From positions 124,001 to 188,000 of the forward strand of contig JAFRNC010000002.1 of assembly GCA_017430365.1 (NCBI GenBank): a stretch of 64,000 nt of DNA. The letters are read 5' to 3'. Numbering within the stretch: the first letter of the stretch is position 1; every line of letters begins with the position of its first letter. Position numbers and translations under genes: made by a program. The stretch comes from Bacteroidales bacterium. Its GTDB lineage: Bacteria; Bacteroidota; Bacteroidia; Bacteroidales; UBA932. Below are positions 41,823 through 49,892 of this stretch, in pieces. Below the pieces are notes generated by a model that worked only from the letters and a program-made list of their open reading frames with translations, ran no database searches and was not told the origin of the DNA.

Positions 41823-42809
41823 ATGTCATACGTACGACGCGTCTTCCTTACCATAACGCTGCTTGTCAGCGTATGCTGCAGTCTCAGCGCCCAGTTCAGG
41901 AGCACGCGCAACGACGTCGTACGCAACAACAACGCCGGTACCGTGACCGGCCCTCCCGGTTCTGAACTGAACAATGAAGCCGTTACGGACACCACGGCGG
42001 TGACCGATACGGTCCAGGGGTTCTCGGTACGGAAACTGATCCGGGGTTACGCCCGCAAGGACACCCTCACCCCGGGTTATCTTATGCTCGGTACGGCAAT
42101 CATACCCGGAGCCGCCCAGGCCTACAACCACGACTGGTGGAAGGTCCCTGTCATATATGCCGGAATCGGCGCGGGTGTCTACGGCGGAATCTGGAGCAAC
42201 AAGCAGTATCATGCGACCGGAGAGACCAAATACAAATATTACCGTACGGCAGGTTACGTTGCCGCCGGAGCGATATACTGGGCGCAGATGCTTGACGGCG
42301 TGGCCTGTTTCAAGACGGATTTCCGTGCCCCGGTGCCTGCCAAATCGACCCTCTACTCACTCCTCCTGCCCGGCCTCGGCCAGGCCAACAACGGCGACTG
42401 GTGGAAGATCCCGATCTGGACGGGCGGTCTCATCGCATGCGGATATTTCTACCATTTCAACGACATCCAATACAAGCGTTTCCGATATATCGTGCAGCTG
42501 GACGAACACCGCGACCGGACCGGTTACACGGGTTCCATCACTGCGTCCCAGGCCCAGACCTACAGGGACACATACCGGCGCTGGCGGGACTATTCCATCC
42601 TGGCCACCATATTGGTATACGCGCTTAACGTGATAGACGCCAACGTCTTCGCCTACATGGCCGATTTCGACGTGAGCGACAACATCGCGTCACTGGAGGT
42701 TCAGCCGGCACTTATACAACCGCTGAATCCCCTCTATACCTGGTACGACACATCATCCTCTTCGGGAGTCTCACCGGCTCTCGGAGTCAACCTGCAATTC
42801 ACATTCTGA
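41823..42809 (+). CDS. DUF5683 membrane protein
   Basis: This 328-residue protein has a signal sequence (MSYVRRVFLTITLLVSVCCSLSA) and several membrane segments, including TPGYLMLGTAIIPGAAQAYNHDWWK and, later, LYSLLLPGLGQANNGDWWK, a duplicated Pro-Gly-x-Gln/Asn-x-Trp-Trp motif typical of DUF5683. A C-terminal segment LEVQPALIQPL resembles an outer-membrane-like end. Function is unknown; the location between parB and a murein transglycosylase is a conserved Bacteroidales neighbourhood. The ATG at 41823 follows the parB stop by two bases. Confidence 0.8.
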   Translation: MSYVRRVFLTITLLVSVCCSLSAQFRSTRNDVVRNNNAGTVTGPPGSELNNEAVTDTTAVTDTVQGFSVRKLIRGYARKDTLTPGYLMLGTAIIPGAAQAYNHDWWKVPVIYAGIGAGVYGGIWSNKQYHATGETKYKYYRTAGYVAAGAIYWAQMLDGVACFKTDFRAPVPAKSTLYSLLLPGLGQANNGDWWKIPIWTGGLIACGYFYHFNDIQYKRFRYIVQLDEHRDRTGYTGSITASQAQTYRDTYRRWRDYSILATILVYALNVIDANVFAYMADFDVSDNIASLEVQPALIQPLNPLYTWYDTSSSSGVSPALGVNLQFTF

Positions 42810-42815
42810 TTTTTT

Positions 42816-44423
42816 ATGAAACGTTTCCCACTGTTCCTCCTGCTAACCGTGCTGCTGACAATCGATCCGCTGGTCTGCCATGCCCAGCTCTTCGGTGACA
42901 AGAAGAGGCAGAACCAGCTGATCGAAGAGCTGCAGCGCCGGGTCGATTCCCTGCAACAGGCCTTCGACTCCCTTTACAACGAATACCAGATGCTTTCCGC
43001 CCCGGCCAACGACACCGACGGCGACATACTGGTGGATGACGACATCGAGAACCTCATCGAATACAATTCCGACAACATCGACTCGCTCCTGAACATATAC
43101 TACATCCAGAAGCAGATCGACGTCAACGAGTTCGACGTCTCCACCCTGGAACTCGACTCCCTCACCAGCAACATACCCGACCAGGTATATATAGACCGGC
43201 TGGAGAAGATGAACTCCTTCATCCCCGTCCAGTTCAACAAACCGGTCAAAAACGCAATCATCCGCTACACCGAAAGGATGCCGATGGCCACGGCCAGGAT
43301 CATAGGCCTTTCGAACTACTACATGCCGCTGTTCGAGGAGATATTCGACGAATACGGACTCCCGAAGGAACTGAAGGCCATGGCGGTCATCGAATCCGCC
43401 CTCAACCCCAAGGCCGTCTCGCGTGCCAGGGCCAAGGGTATGTGGCAGTTCATGTACAACACGGCCAAGATCTACGGCCTGGAGATGACCTCCTACGTGG
43501 ATGAGCGCTACGATCCCCTCACGGCATGCCGCGCGGCGGCACGCCTGCTCAAGGACAGCTACATGATCTTCGGCGACTGGTCGCTTGCCATCGCCTCGTA
43601 CAACTGCGGTGCCGGCAACGTCAGCAAGGCAATACGCCGCAGCGGCGGAAAGACCGATTTCTGGGAGATCTACAACTACCTGCCCCGTGAGACCCGCGGT
43701 TACATCCCCGCTTTCATCGCCGCCCTCTACACGCTCAACTATTACCAGGAACACGGTATAGTCCCCGCCCCGATAAGCCTGCCGGCTCACGTGGACACCT
43801 TCCATATCCAGAAAAACCTCCACTTCCAGCAGATCTCCGACAACATCGGAATACCCATGGAGACCCTCCGTGACCTTAACCCCCAGTATCTCCACGATAT
43901 CATCCCCGGCACAGAGCACACCTTCATCCTCAACCTCCCTTCGCAGTACACCCTTTCCTTCGTAGACGCGCAGGACAGCATCTACAACTACAAGGATTCC
44001 GTATTCTTCAATCCCGTGGCCGTACAGAAGATCAAGGAGACCGGAGGAAGCGGCGAGCAGCGCGTAATCCACAAGGTCAAGAACGGGGAGACGCTCAGCA
44101 GCATCGCTTCGAAGCACCATACGACGGTAGCCAACCTCAAACGGTGGAACGGACTCAAGAGCAATACAATCCATGTAGGACAACGCCTCTATATCTACGG
44201 AAGTGCAGGTAAGCCGTCAGGCTCCTCTTCAGGCTCCGTTTCGACGCCTGCCCCCAAAAAGACCACCACTTCAGGAGCCACGTCGATCTATGTCGTCAAG
44301 AAGGGCGACACCCTCGGAGGCATAGCCAAGAAGACGGGAACTCCACTCAAGACCATCTATCAGCTCAACGGCCTCAACGCCAAGAGCAAGATCTACCCCG
44401 GAATGAAGATCCGCACGAAATAG
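42816..44423 (+). CDS. mltD: Membrane-bound lytic murein transglycosylase D with LysM domains
   Basis: This 535-residue exported protein has a signal peptide (MKRFPLFLLLTVLLTIDPLVCHA), a coiled N-terminal part, and an SLT domain (about 165-300) with catalytic Glu in AVIESALNPKAVS, then ARAKGMWQFM and ASYNCGAGNVSKAIRR. Two LysM modules follow at about 408-452 (HKVKNGETLSSIASKHHTTV) and 488-532 (YVVKKGDTLGGIAKKTGT), joined by a Ser/Pro-rich linker. It cleaves peptidoglycan glycan strands to form anhydro-muropeptides. Its end overlaps the convergent gene by 31 bases. Confidence 0.95.
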   Translation: MKRFPLFLLLTVLLTIDPLVCHAQLFGDKKRQNQLIEELQRRVDSLQQAFDSLYNEYQMLSAPANDTDGDILVDDDIENLIEYNSDNIDSLLNIYYIQKQIDVNEFDVSTLELDSLTSNIPDQVYIDRLEKMNSFIPVQFNKPVKNAIIRYTERMPMATARIIGLSNYYMPLFEEIFDEYGLPKELKAMAVIESALNPKAVSRARAKGMWQFMYNTAKIYGLEMTSYVDERYDPLTACRAAARLLKDSYMIFGDWSLAIASYNCGAGNVSKAIRRSGGKTDFWEIYNYLPRETRGYIPAFIAALYTLNYYQEHGIVPAPISLPAHVDTFHIQKNLHFQQISDNIGIPMETLRDLNPQYLHDIIPGTEHTFILNLPSQYTLSFVDAQDSIYNYKDSVFFNPVAVQKIKETGGSGEQRVIHKVKNGETLSSIASKHHTTVANLKRWNGLKSNTIHVGQRLYIYGSAGKPSGSSSGSVSTPAPKKTTTSGATSIYVVKKGDTLGGIAKKTGTPLKTIYQLNGLNAKSKIYPGMKIRTK

Positions 44424-46180
44424 GCGAATCCGTCCTGACGGATTTTCATCCACATCTCAAGACAGCGCATCGGGGCGTACTTCACCAGAAGATACGCCCC
44501 GACGCCTTTTCCGTAGTACGAGGCCACACCGAAACTCTGTGGAACGCCACGTTCATAGAAACTGACGCGGGAATCCCAGCCGTCAGTCTTCCAGGCCGTG
44601 ACCCTGGCCGAGACATCCCAGCGGGGGGAAGGCATCCAGCGCACGTCGGCATATCCTCCCGCCCCTCCCCTGTTCGCGTCCGCCCGGAACGACAGAGTCC
44701 ATTTCTCCCCGCAGGGCACGTTAACGCGGACGCGTCCTTTAAGGCGTCCGCTCCACGTAACCTGCGCCTCCCCCTGCGCACCGCCCCGGAAATCCTTCAA
44801 CAACTGCAGGCGTCCCTTGAATCCCCATGTCCCGGCTTCATGCCGGTAGCGTTTCCACGGATACCAGGCACAATCGGCGTTGCCTCTCAGCGTCCATCCC
44901 CCGCCTGAAACCTGCACTGCCCATGCGGCGCCGATCTGGTTGGAGACGCCGGTCGTGGAAGAAAGGGCGCAGGCGTGGGTCGCGATATAGGAAGGAGAAT
45001 AGCATCGGGCCGCCAGACTGGTCTCGAAACCATATGAGGGGCTCCACAGGACTCCCGCCAGGACGGCCGGAGCAAGATGTGCATCGACCGCCGCTTCACC
45101 GAAGAGACGGAGGGAACCGAGCGATCCGTACCAGTCGAAGCCCAGATTGCCCCATGGCCCGTCGTACTGCTGGAAGCGGTTGTATTCCTGGACCCGGCGG
45201 CCGTTCGGCTTGTCGTAGCCATATCCCACTGCGGTGACCCCCAGCCGCCAGGTGCCGAGAGTGACAGTGGCGTTCGCCCCGGCGACATACTCATGCAATG
45301 AATGCCTGACCTCCTTTCCGCTCTCGGAAGAGTGCAGCCCGCCGGTCACGATCGAAGTGTAACGACCGTCCCTGATCCTTGCGTCAAGTGCGTTGCGGGA
45401 GACGAACGCCGAGACCGAGACGGAGCCGAAAGTGCCGTTCCACCCTGCGCCGCGGAAGAAATTGGATTCGTCCGTGGAGCGGTAGCACTGCAGTCCCCCG
45501 CCCCTGCGTGCGACCGACGAGGGAGTCCCGGAAACGGACATCTGGAAGGATTTCCATATCACCAGTCCCTGGCCGAACCGGGCCGTGAAATCGCCGGCAT
45601 AAAAACCTCTGTACCTGGCTGACAGTGACACGAAATCAGGGAAACGCTCCCGAGAATCGTTGTCGACCACAGCCCCGGCCGACCAGATGTCCGACTCATA
45701 AAGCTCCTTCATGGTCAGCGACACCCCCTTCTCTTTCCAATCTTTACGCAATTTCAGCGTGAAGGTATCGGAGCCTCGGGTAATGGCGGCCGGTTCGCCG
45801 AGGGTGAAGAAGCTTTTGACCTCTTCGACTTTCCCCGGTGAGAATCCTTCCACCTGCGCCCACTCGGTCAGGGAGCGGACAGCCCCGTAACGTTCCCGCC
45901 AGGCGATCAGGCTCTCCGTTTGGAAAACGGTCAGCAGGCCTGTCTCTTCCAGCTGAAGCCTCGAGGCGGCATTGATGTTGAGCGGATGGCGGAGCAGTTC
46001 TTCGTAGTAACGTACGATTTCCTCGACGCCTGCGGCTCCCCCGGGGCCGTCACCGCCTGCCTCTGCCGCCCGTTCGGCCAGTTGCTCGATCTGTGTCGTG
46101 ACTGCCTCCGGCAGGATGTCTTGGGAAAATGCCGCCTTCGGAACGAGAAGGCCCAGGACTGCCGGCCATACGCACAACAT
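44393..46180 (-). CDS. Helix-hairpin-helix protein with beta-rich C-terminus
   Basis: This 595-residue exported protein has a signal sequence (MLCVWPAVLGLLVPKAAFSQ). The N-terminal part has HHH-type repeats (LNINAASRLQLEETGLLTVFQTESLIAWRERYG and AQVEGFSPGKVEEVKSFF), the ComEA-like motif. The rest is beta-strand rich with Trp/Tyr-ending segments (GFYAGDFTARFGQGLVIWK), like an outer-membrane barrel. Role is unknown; DNA binding at the cell surface is possible but speculative. The frame extends to 46267, but upstream codons are made of REP repeat sequence, so the start at 46180 was preferred. It overlaps mltD convergently by 31 bases. Confidence 0.7.
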   Translation of the reverse strand: MLCVWPAVLGLLVPKAAFSQDILPEAVTTQIEQLAERAAEAGGDGPGGAAGVEEIVRYYEELLRHPLNINAASRLQLEETGLLTVFQTESLIAWRERYGAVRSLTEWAQVEGFSPGKVEEVKSFFTLGEPAAITRGSDTFTLKLRKDWKEKGVSLTMKELYESDIWSAGAVVDNDSRERFPDFVSLSARYRGFYAGDFTARFGQGLVIWKSFQMSVSGTPSSVARRGGGLQCYRSTDESNFFRGAGWNGTFGSVSVSAFVSRNALDARIRDGRYTSIVTGGLHSSESGKEVRHSLHEYVAGANATVTLGTWRLGVTAVGYGYDKPNGRRVQEYNRFQQYDGPWGNLGFDWYGSLGSLRLFGEAAVDAHLAPAVLAGVLWSPSYGFETSLAARCYSPSYIATHACALSSTTGVSNQIGAAWAVQVSGGGWTLRGNADCAWYPWKRYRHEAGTWGFKGRLQLLKDFRGGAQGEAQVTWSGRLKGRVRVNVPCGEKWTLSFRADANRGGAGGYADVRWMPSPRWDVSARVTAWKTDGWDSRVSFYERGVPQSFGVASYYGKGVGAYLLVKYAPMRCLEMWMKIRQDGFAYFVRIFIPG

Positions 46181-46211
46181 CCGACGGCATCGCTTTGCCT
46201 TCCGGCACTCG

Positions 46212-46239
46212 TCCATAAAACCCGCCCTGCTTATGGACG
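46212..46239 (+). repeat. Short REP-like hairpin repeat, copy 1
   Basis: 28 bp: GTCCATAA, a 12-base middle with CCCGCC, then TTATGGAC. The outer eight bases are a perfect inverted repeat. It is head-to-head with copy 2, 22 bases away, downstream of the HUH transposase gene. Confidence 0.8.
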
Positions 46240-46261
46240 GAACCTGTTTTTTCCGATGTTT

Positions 46262-46289
46262 GTCCATGACCGAGGCTGTTTTTATGGAT
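46262..46289 (-). repeat. Short REP-like hairpin repeat, copy 2
   Basis: 28 bp on the minus strand, ATCCATAA...TCATGGAC. The last bases of the transposase gene, including its TAA stop (46282-46284 read in reverse), lie within this copy. Confidence 0.8.
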
Positions 46290-47253
46290 GGAACATCTGG
46301 TCCAACACAGTTCGGGGCATCTTGAGGAGACGGGCGATCTTTGCGTTGTCCGCATTGTAGTCGAAATGGAGAGTCCGCGCAAGTTCCATCTTCCCGTCAG
46401 GAGGAAGCATCGCCGGAGAAAGGCCGCCATGGTCTCGCCTGCAAATCCTGTAAACTATGGAATTGAGTTCATCATCCGTGTAATAGAGCGATTCCCCCAG
46501 TTGCCCGGCGATCTCCCTGTAAGACTCCACATCCCTAGAGATTTTGTGGAAATAATGCCGGGCATCCCTGAACAGTCCTTCTCCGATATCAAGACTCAGG
46601 TAATTCACCGGTGAGACATAACCGTCAACCAACAGCCAGGAATCGGGATAATCCGTCTCCCGCGAATGTAAGAAAGCCCTGCGTTTCAAAATGGGAAGAT
46701 CTCCGAGGCGGCCATCATGGTACCGCCGGGCGAAAGGATTGAAATAGTAAGCATTTCCGCCATAGGGATAGGAGAAGGGTGTCTGGTCGGGATCGACGAT
46801 GTAGTCGTTCCTGTTGATGTAAACGATCTGGTTGCGCACCGATTCGAGCGATTCAACCGGAATCAGTCCGGGGCACCCGAACCGGTCCAGCCCTACGGGT
46901 GTGCCATTCAGCGAAAGATACCTTTGCAGCCGCTTTTTCAACATGGCGAAGAATGCCATTATTTCGTCGGCCGGACCACAGAGCAGCAGATGCAAGTGGT
47001 TGCTCATCACTTCAAAAGTGATTATCTTGATATCCGGAAAGGCATATGCGCAGACCGCGATGAGTGTCATCATATAGCCGTAATCCTTCTTACGGCAGAA
47101 AATTACCGCTTGTCCCTCGCCCTGAGTGCAGAGATGCCAGAAGCCACCGAACATATCGACAGCCCATTCAAACAATTGCCTGCATCTGTTTTCCTGAATC
47201 GAAAACTTCCGTCCCTGCGGATCACACACCTCCTGATAAGAATCCTTTGCCAT
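46282..47253 (-). CDS. REP-associated Y1/HUH transposase (RAYT), paired with short REPs
   Basis: This 323-residue protein has the HUH metal motif in EVMSNHLHLLLCG and the upstream IITFEV beta strand of the Y1 transposase fold; a Tyr-containing helix follows (MLKKRLQRYLSLNGT), which probably has the catalytic tyrosine. The rest is helical and ends with a small HTH-like segment, FDYNADNAKIARLLKMPRTVLDQM, also seen at the end of the second RAYT of the window. RAYTs are domesticated IS200/IS605-like enzymes that bind and cleave REP hairpins. The start at 47253 (MAKDSYQEV) was preferred to an upstream frame. Two REP pairs bracket it exactly. Confidence 0.82.
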   Translation of the reverse strand: MAKDSYQEVCDPQGRKFSIQENRCRQLFEWAVDMFGGFWHLCTQGEGQAVIFCRKKDYGYMMTLIAVCAYAFPDIKIITFEVMSNHLHLLLCGPADEIMAFFAMLKKRLQRYLSLNGTPVGLDRFGCPGLIPVESLESVRNQIVYINRNDYIVDPDQTPFSYPYGGNAYYFNPFARRYHDGRLGDLPILKRRAFLHSRETDYPDSWLLVDGYVSPVNYLSLDIGEGLFRDARHYFHKISRDVESYREIAGQLGESLYYTDDELNSIVYRICRRDHGGLSPAMLPPDGKMELARTLHFDYNADNAKIARLLKMPRTVLDQMFHP

Positions 47254-47354
47254 ATCTTCTTCACATTTCCTCCAACGCCACCGCGGCTCTGGACATGACA
47301 AAGATAATCCGCCGGCGCCCCGAAACAAAACATTTTCAGCAAAAAAGATATTTC

Positions 47355-47382
47355 ATCCATAAAAACCGCCTCTGTTATGGAT
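47355..47382 (+). repeat. Short REP-like hairpin repeat, copy 3
   Basis: 28 bp: ATCCATAA, a middle with ACCGCC, then TTATGGAT, a perfect eight-base stem. It lies about 100 bases upstream of the transposase start and is 23 bases from copy 4. Confidence 0.82.
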
Positions 47383-47405
47383 GATTCGCCTCAAAAGCAT
47401 AGTCC

Positions 47406-47433
47406 ATCCAGAAACTGACCGGGTTTTATGGAT
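47406..47433 (-). repeat. Short REP-like hairpin repeat, copy 4
   Basis: 28 bp on the minus strand: ATCCATAA, a middle with ACCCGG, then TTCTGGAT (one stem mismatch). With copy 3 it makes an inverted pair resembling a bacterial interspersed mosaic element. Confidence 0.78.
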
Positions 47434-47525
47434 GATGCGGCAGGCGGGATGGTCCGACACGCAGATTGGGGTTGCCAAAGAAAAAGATAATGCGTAAATT
47501 CGCAAATTGTTACTCAAAAACAGTG

Positions 47526-48650
47526 ATGGAAAGGATTCACCTCAAGGACAAGTATTTCGTCCCCTACATTCCCTATGAGAAACTTGAGAAGGCCATCGAC
47601 GATGTCGCCGACCGCATCAACCGCGACTTCAAAGATTTCGACGGCATACCCATAGTTCTCTGCGTGCTCAACGGCTCGATCCTCTTCACGGGGGAACTCA
47701 TGAAACGCCTCAATTTCACCTGTGAATTCTCAAGCGTCCGCCTCTCCTCGTACGAAGGCACGCTGTCCACGGGCGTCACCCGCAAGGTATTGGGCCTCAC
47801 CTCTTCCATCAAGGGCCGCACAATCATCGTGGTGGAAGACATCGTGGATACGGGCAAGACCATCACCGACCTTTATGCCCTGCTGCTCGATGCCGGCGCC
47901 GCCGACGTGAAGATTTGCACCATGCTGCTCAAGCCCGAGGTTTACAACAAGGACCTCAAGCTCGACTATGTGGCCATGGAGATCGATAACCGCTTCATCG
48001 TGGGATTCGGTCTCGACTACGACCAGCTCGGCCGGAATTACAAAGACATTTACATCCTCGATTCGAAGACAGAAGACAAGAAACCCATGAAACATTTCCT
48101 CCTTTTCGGCCCTCCGGGCGCCGGCAAGGGCACCCAGGCGGCGCTGATGGTCGACAAGTTCGGCCTTCGCCACGTCTCTACGGGCGACCTGCTCCGCCGG
48201 GAGATAGCAGCCGGCACGCCGCTCGGCCTCCAGGCCAAATCCCTTATCGACAAGGGTGAATTAGTCCCCGATGAAGTGGTCGAAGGCATGATAGCCTCCG
48301 AACTCCAGTCCCATCCCGACGTGAAGGGCTTCATTTTCGACGGCTTCCCCCGCACCACCGCCCAGGCGGAACACCTCGACGCCATCCTCGCCGCCCGCGG
48401 CGAGAAGATCGACACCGTCATTTCGCTCGCCATTCCCGACGATACCGTATATGAGCGCATCCGCCACCGCGCCGAAGTCGAGAACCGCGTGGACGACACC
48501 AAGCCCGAAATCATCCGTAACCGCATCGACAACTACCACGCCAAGACCGAACCGGTCATCAGCTGGTACAGGAAGAAAGGCTGCTACCGGGAAATCGACG
48601 GACTTGGCACCATCGACGAGGTATTCAGGAAGATCTGCGATCTGATGTAG
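47526..48650 (+). CDS. Hypoxanthine phosphoribosyltransferase-adenylate kinase fusion
   Basis: This 374-residue protein is a single reading frame. The N-terminal domain (about 1-180) is HPRT, with VLNGSILFTGEL and the PRPP-binding loop VVEDIVDTGKTITDL. After a short linker (SKTEDKKP) comes a complete adenylate kinase (about 188-374) starting MKHFLLFGPPGAGKGTQAAL, with STGDLLRREI, IFDGFPRTTAQAE and a short lid with RHRAEVENRVDD. The first salvages hypoxanthine or guanine to IMP or GMP; the second converts AMP and ATP to ADP. The two genes are neighbours in many Bacteroidales, so the fusion could have arisen by losing a stop codon. The ATG at 47526 gives a standard HPRT start; 47490 is an alternative. 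Confidence 0.92.
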   Translation: MERIHLKDKYFVPYIPYEKLEKAIDDVADRINRDFKDFDGIPIVLCVLNGSILFTGELMKRLNFTCEFSSVRLSSYEGTLSTGVTRKVLGLTSSIKGRTIIVVEDIVDTGKTITDLYALLLDAGAADVKICTMLLKPEVYNKDLKLDYVAMEIDNRFIVGFGLDYDQLGRNYKDIYILDSKTEDKKPMKHFLLFGPPGAGKGTQAALMVDKFGLRHVSTGDLLRREIAAGTPLGLQAKSLIDKGELVPDEVVEGMIASELQSHPDVKGFIFDGFPRTTAQAEHLDAILAARGEKIDTVISLAIPDDTVYERIRHRAEVENRVDDTKPEIIRNRIDNYHAKTEPVISWYRKKGCYREIDGLGTIDEVFRKICDLM

Positions 48651-48666
48651 CCGGAAGGCTCGACAC

Positions 48667-48700
48667 AAAAAAGGGCCGGCGATTTGCCGGCCCTTTTTAA
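48667..48700. terminator. Bidirectional terminator between hpt-adk and rpsU
   Basis: AAGGGCCGGC (48671-48680) pairs with GCCGGCCCTT (48686-48695) around GATTT. A-run on one side and T-run on the other allow termination of both the fusion gene and convergent rpsU. Confidence 0.9.
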
Positions 48701-48716
48701 CTCTCTCTGGACGGTC

Positions 48717-48908
48717 CTACTCGTCCTGGAGCTGAAGCTTCTGCACGTAGATGGCCTTGTTCATCATCTCGCGCTTCTTCACGGACGGTTTCTCAAACGT
48801 CTTGCGGGAGCGGAGCTCACGGATGACGCCCGTCTTCTCGAATTTGCGTTTGAATTTCTTCAGCGCACGCTCGATGTTCTCACCTTCCTTGACCTGTACG
48901 ATAATCAT
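48717..48908 (-). CDS. rpsU: 30S ribosomal protein bS21
   Basis: This 63-residue protein starts MIIVQVKEGENIERALKKFKRKFEKTGV, the bS21 signature, with the basic C-terminus RSRKTFEKPSVKKREMM. In Bacteroidia, bS21 with bS6 and bS18 hides the anti-Shine-Dalgarno end of 16S rRNA, explaining why the phylum rarely uses Shine-Dalgarno sequences. This gene has a strong Shine-Dalgarno (48915-48924), matching the proposed autoregulation in which ribosomes lacking bS21 prefer this mRNA. Confidence 0.96.
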   Translation of the reverse strand: MIIVQVKEGENIERALKKFKRKFEKTGVIRELRSRKTFEKPSVKKREMMNKAIYVQKLQLQDE

Positions 48909-48914
48909 TGCTTA

Positions 48915-48924
48915 CACCTCCTTT
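48915..48924 (-). promoter_or_regulatory. Strong Shine-Dalgarno of rpsU
   Basis: AAAGGAGGTG on the minus strand is placed six bases before the ATG. It is an extended match to the 16S rRNA 3' end in a genome where most genes here lack one. It is interpreted as the bS21 autoregulation site. Confidence 0.85.
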
Positions 48925-48937
48925 TTCTTAGGGACGG

Positions 48938-48945
48938 CAAAGGTA
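48938..48945 (-). promoter_or_regulatory. -7 box of rpsU
   Basis: TACCTTTG on the minus strand, 29 bases upstream of the start codon. The divergent xerC -7 box lies 14 bases away on the other strand. Confidence 0.5.
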
Positions 48946-48959
48946 GGTAAAATTTTTCT

Positions 48960-48967
48960 TATTTTTG
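48960..48967 (+). promoter_or_regulatory. -7 box of xerC, adjacent to its start codon
   Basis: TATTTTTG ends four bases before the GTG start at 48972, so the transcript is probably leaderless. No clear -33 element is seen. Confidence 0.4.
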
Positions 48968-48971
48968 TAAA

Positions 48972-49892
48972 GTGTTGAAAGAAAATTTTATCCACTACCT
49001 TCAGGCCGAGCGGAGATTCTCTCCCCGGACCGTCGCCCTGTACGGGAAAGCCTTAAGCGATTTCTATGGCTTTCTCGAGGAAGAAAGCGTCACGCCTGAA
49101 GCCATGACTTCCAGGAATGTCAGGAATTTCATAGCCCGTGGCCTGGACGAAGGCCTCGATCCCCGGACAGTGAACCTCGAACTTTCAGCCCTCAGCACAT
49201 GGTGCCGGTGGCTCATCCGGCAGGGTCTCCTGGAGAGCAATCCCGTAAGCAAAGTCCCGCGCCCGAAACAGGAGAAAAAGCTGCCGCAGTTCTTTACGGA
49301 AAAAGCGGTGGACAACTATTTCGACCTGAGCCGCAGACGCGTCGAGGAAAATCCCGGCGATTTCAGATTGTTTCGCAACAGGATGATACTTCTTGTCATT
49401 TATTCCACAGGGATGCGCAGGGCGGAGTTGTGCGGCCTGAAAATTGCGGACTTCGACAGTGCCCGCCAGGTCTTCCGGGTACTCGGCAAGGGAGACAAGT
49501 TGCGCGAAATACCGGTACCGGCTTTGATTTGTCAGGAGATTTCGCTATATTTGGAAAAAATGGGGGAAGCGTATCCTGAGAACCCGGACGGGATGTTCTT
49601 CCTCACCGACAAAGGGGCGCCCCTGTATCTGGCCTTTGTGGACAATGTGGTCAGGAGCGAACTTTCGGGAATGGAAGGTTTTACGGGCAGGAAGTCGCCC
49701 CATGTGCTCAGGCACTCGCTGGCAACCCATCTGCTCAACAGGGGCGCAGACCTGTACAGCATCAAGGAGATACTGGGACACTCCTCCCTGGCCGCGACGC
49801 AGGTGTATACGCACAACTCGTTCGAACAGTTGAAAAAGACATATTTAACCGCTCATCCAAGAGCAAAAAACGGAGGTAACCATGGAAATTAA
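48972..49892 (+). CDS. xerC: Site-specific tyrosine recombinase XerC/XerD
   Basis: This 306-residue protein has a SAM-like N-terminal domain (MLKENFIHYLQAERRFSPRTVALYGKAL) and a catalytic domain with STGMRRAELCGL, HVLRHSLATHLL and LGHSSLAATQVYTH, supplying the R-H-R-H-Y residues. It resolves chromosome dimers at dif. GTG is the start; it is not part of a mobile element because it is flanked by core genes. It overlaps hpf by 11 bases. Confidence 0.92.
   Translation: MLKENFIHYLQAERRFSPRTVALYGKALSDFYGFLEEESVTPEAMTSRNVRNFIARGLDEGLDPRTVNLELSALSTWCRWLIRQGLLESNPVSKVPRPKQEKKLPQFFTEKAVDNYFDLSRRRVEENPGDFRLFRNRMILLVIYSTGMRRAELCGLKIADFDSARQVFRVLGKGDKLREIPVPALICQEISLYLEKMGEAYPENPDGMFFLTDKGAPLYLAFVDNVVRSELSGMEGFTGRKSPHVLRHSLATHLLNRGADLYSIKEILGHSSLAATQVYTHNSFEQLKKTYLTAHPRAKNGGNHGN
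49871..49877 (+). promoter_or_regulatory. Strong Shine-Dalgarno of hpf
   Basis: CGGAGGT ends four bases before the ATG at 49882 and lies within the end of the xerC coding sequence. It is unusual for this phylum and parallels the rpsU signal. Confidence 0.7.

Noticed and set aside
42843..44183. 446-codon minus-strand frame opposite mltD
   Set aside because: Val/Glu/Asp-rich antisense shadow; the transglycosylase with LysM repeats is clearly the real gene.
47466..47525. Upstream in-frame starts of the HPRT-adenylate kinase gene
   Set aside because: The added residues (MGLPKKKIMRKFANCYSK) are not part of the HPRT fold; 47526 gives the standard N-terminus, though 47490 cannot be fully excluded.
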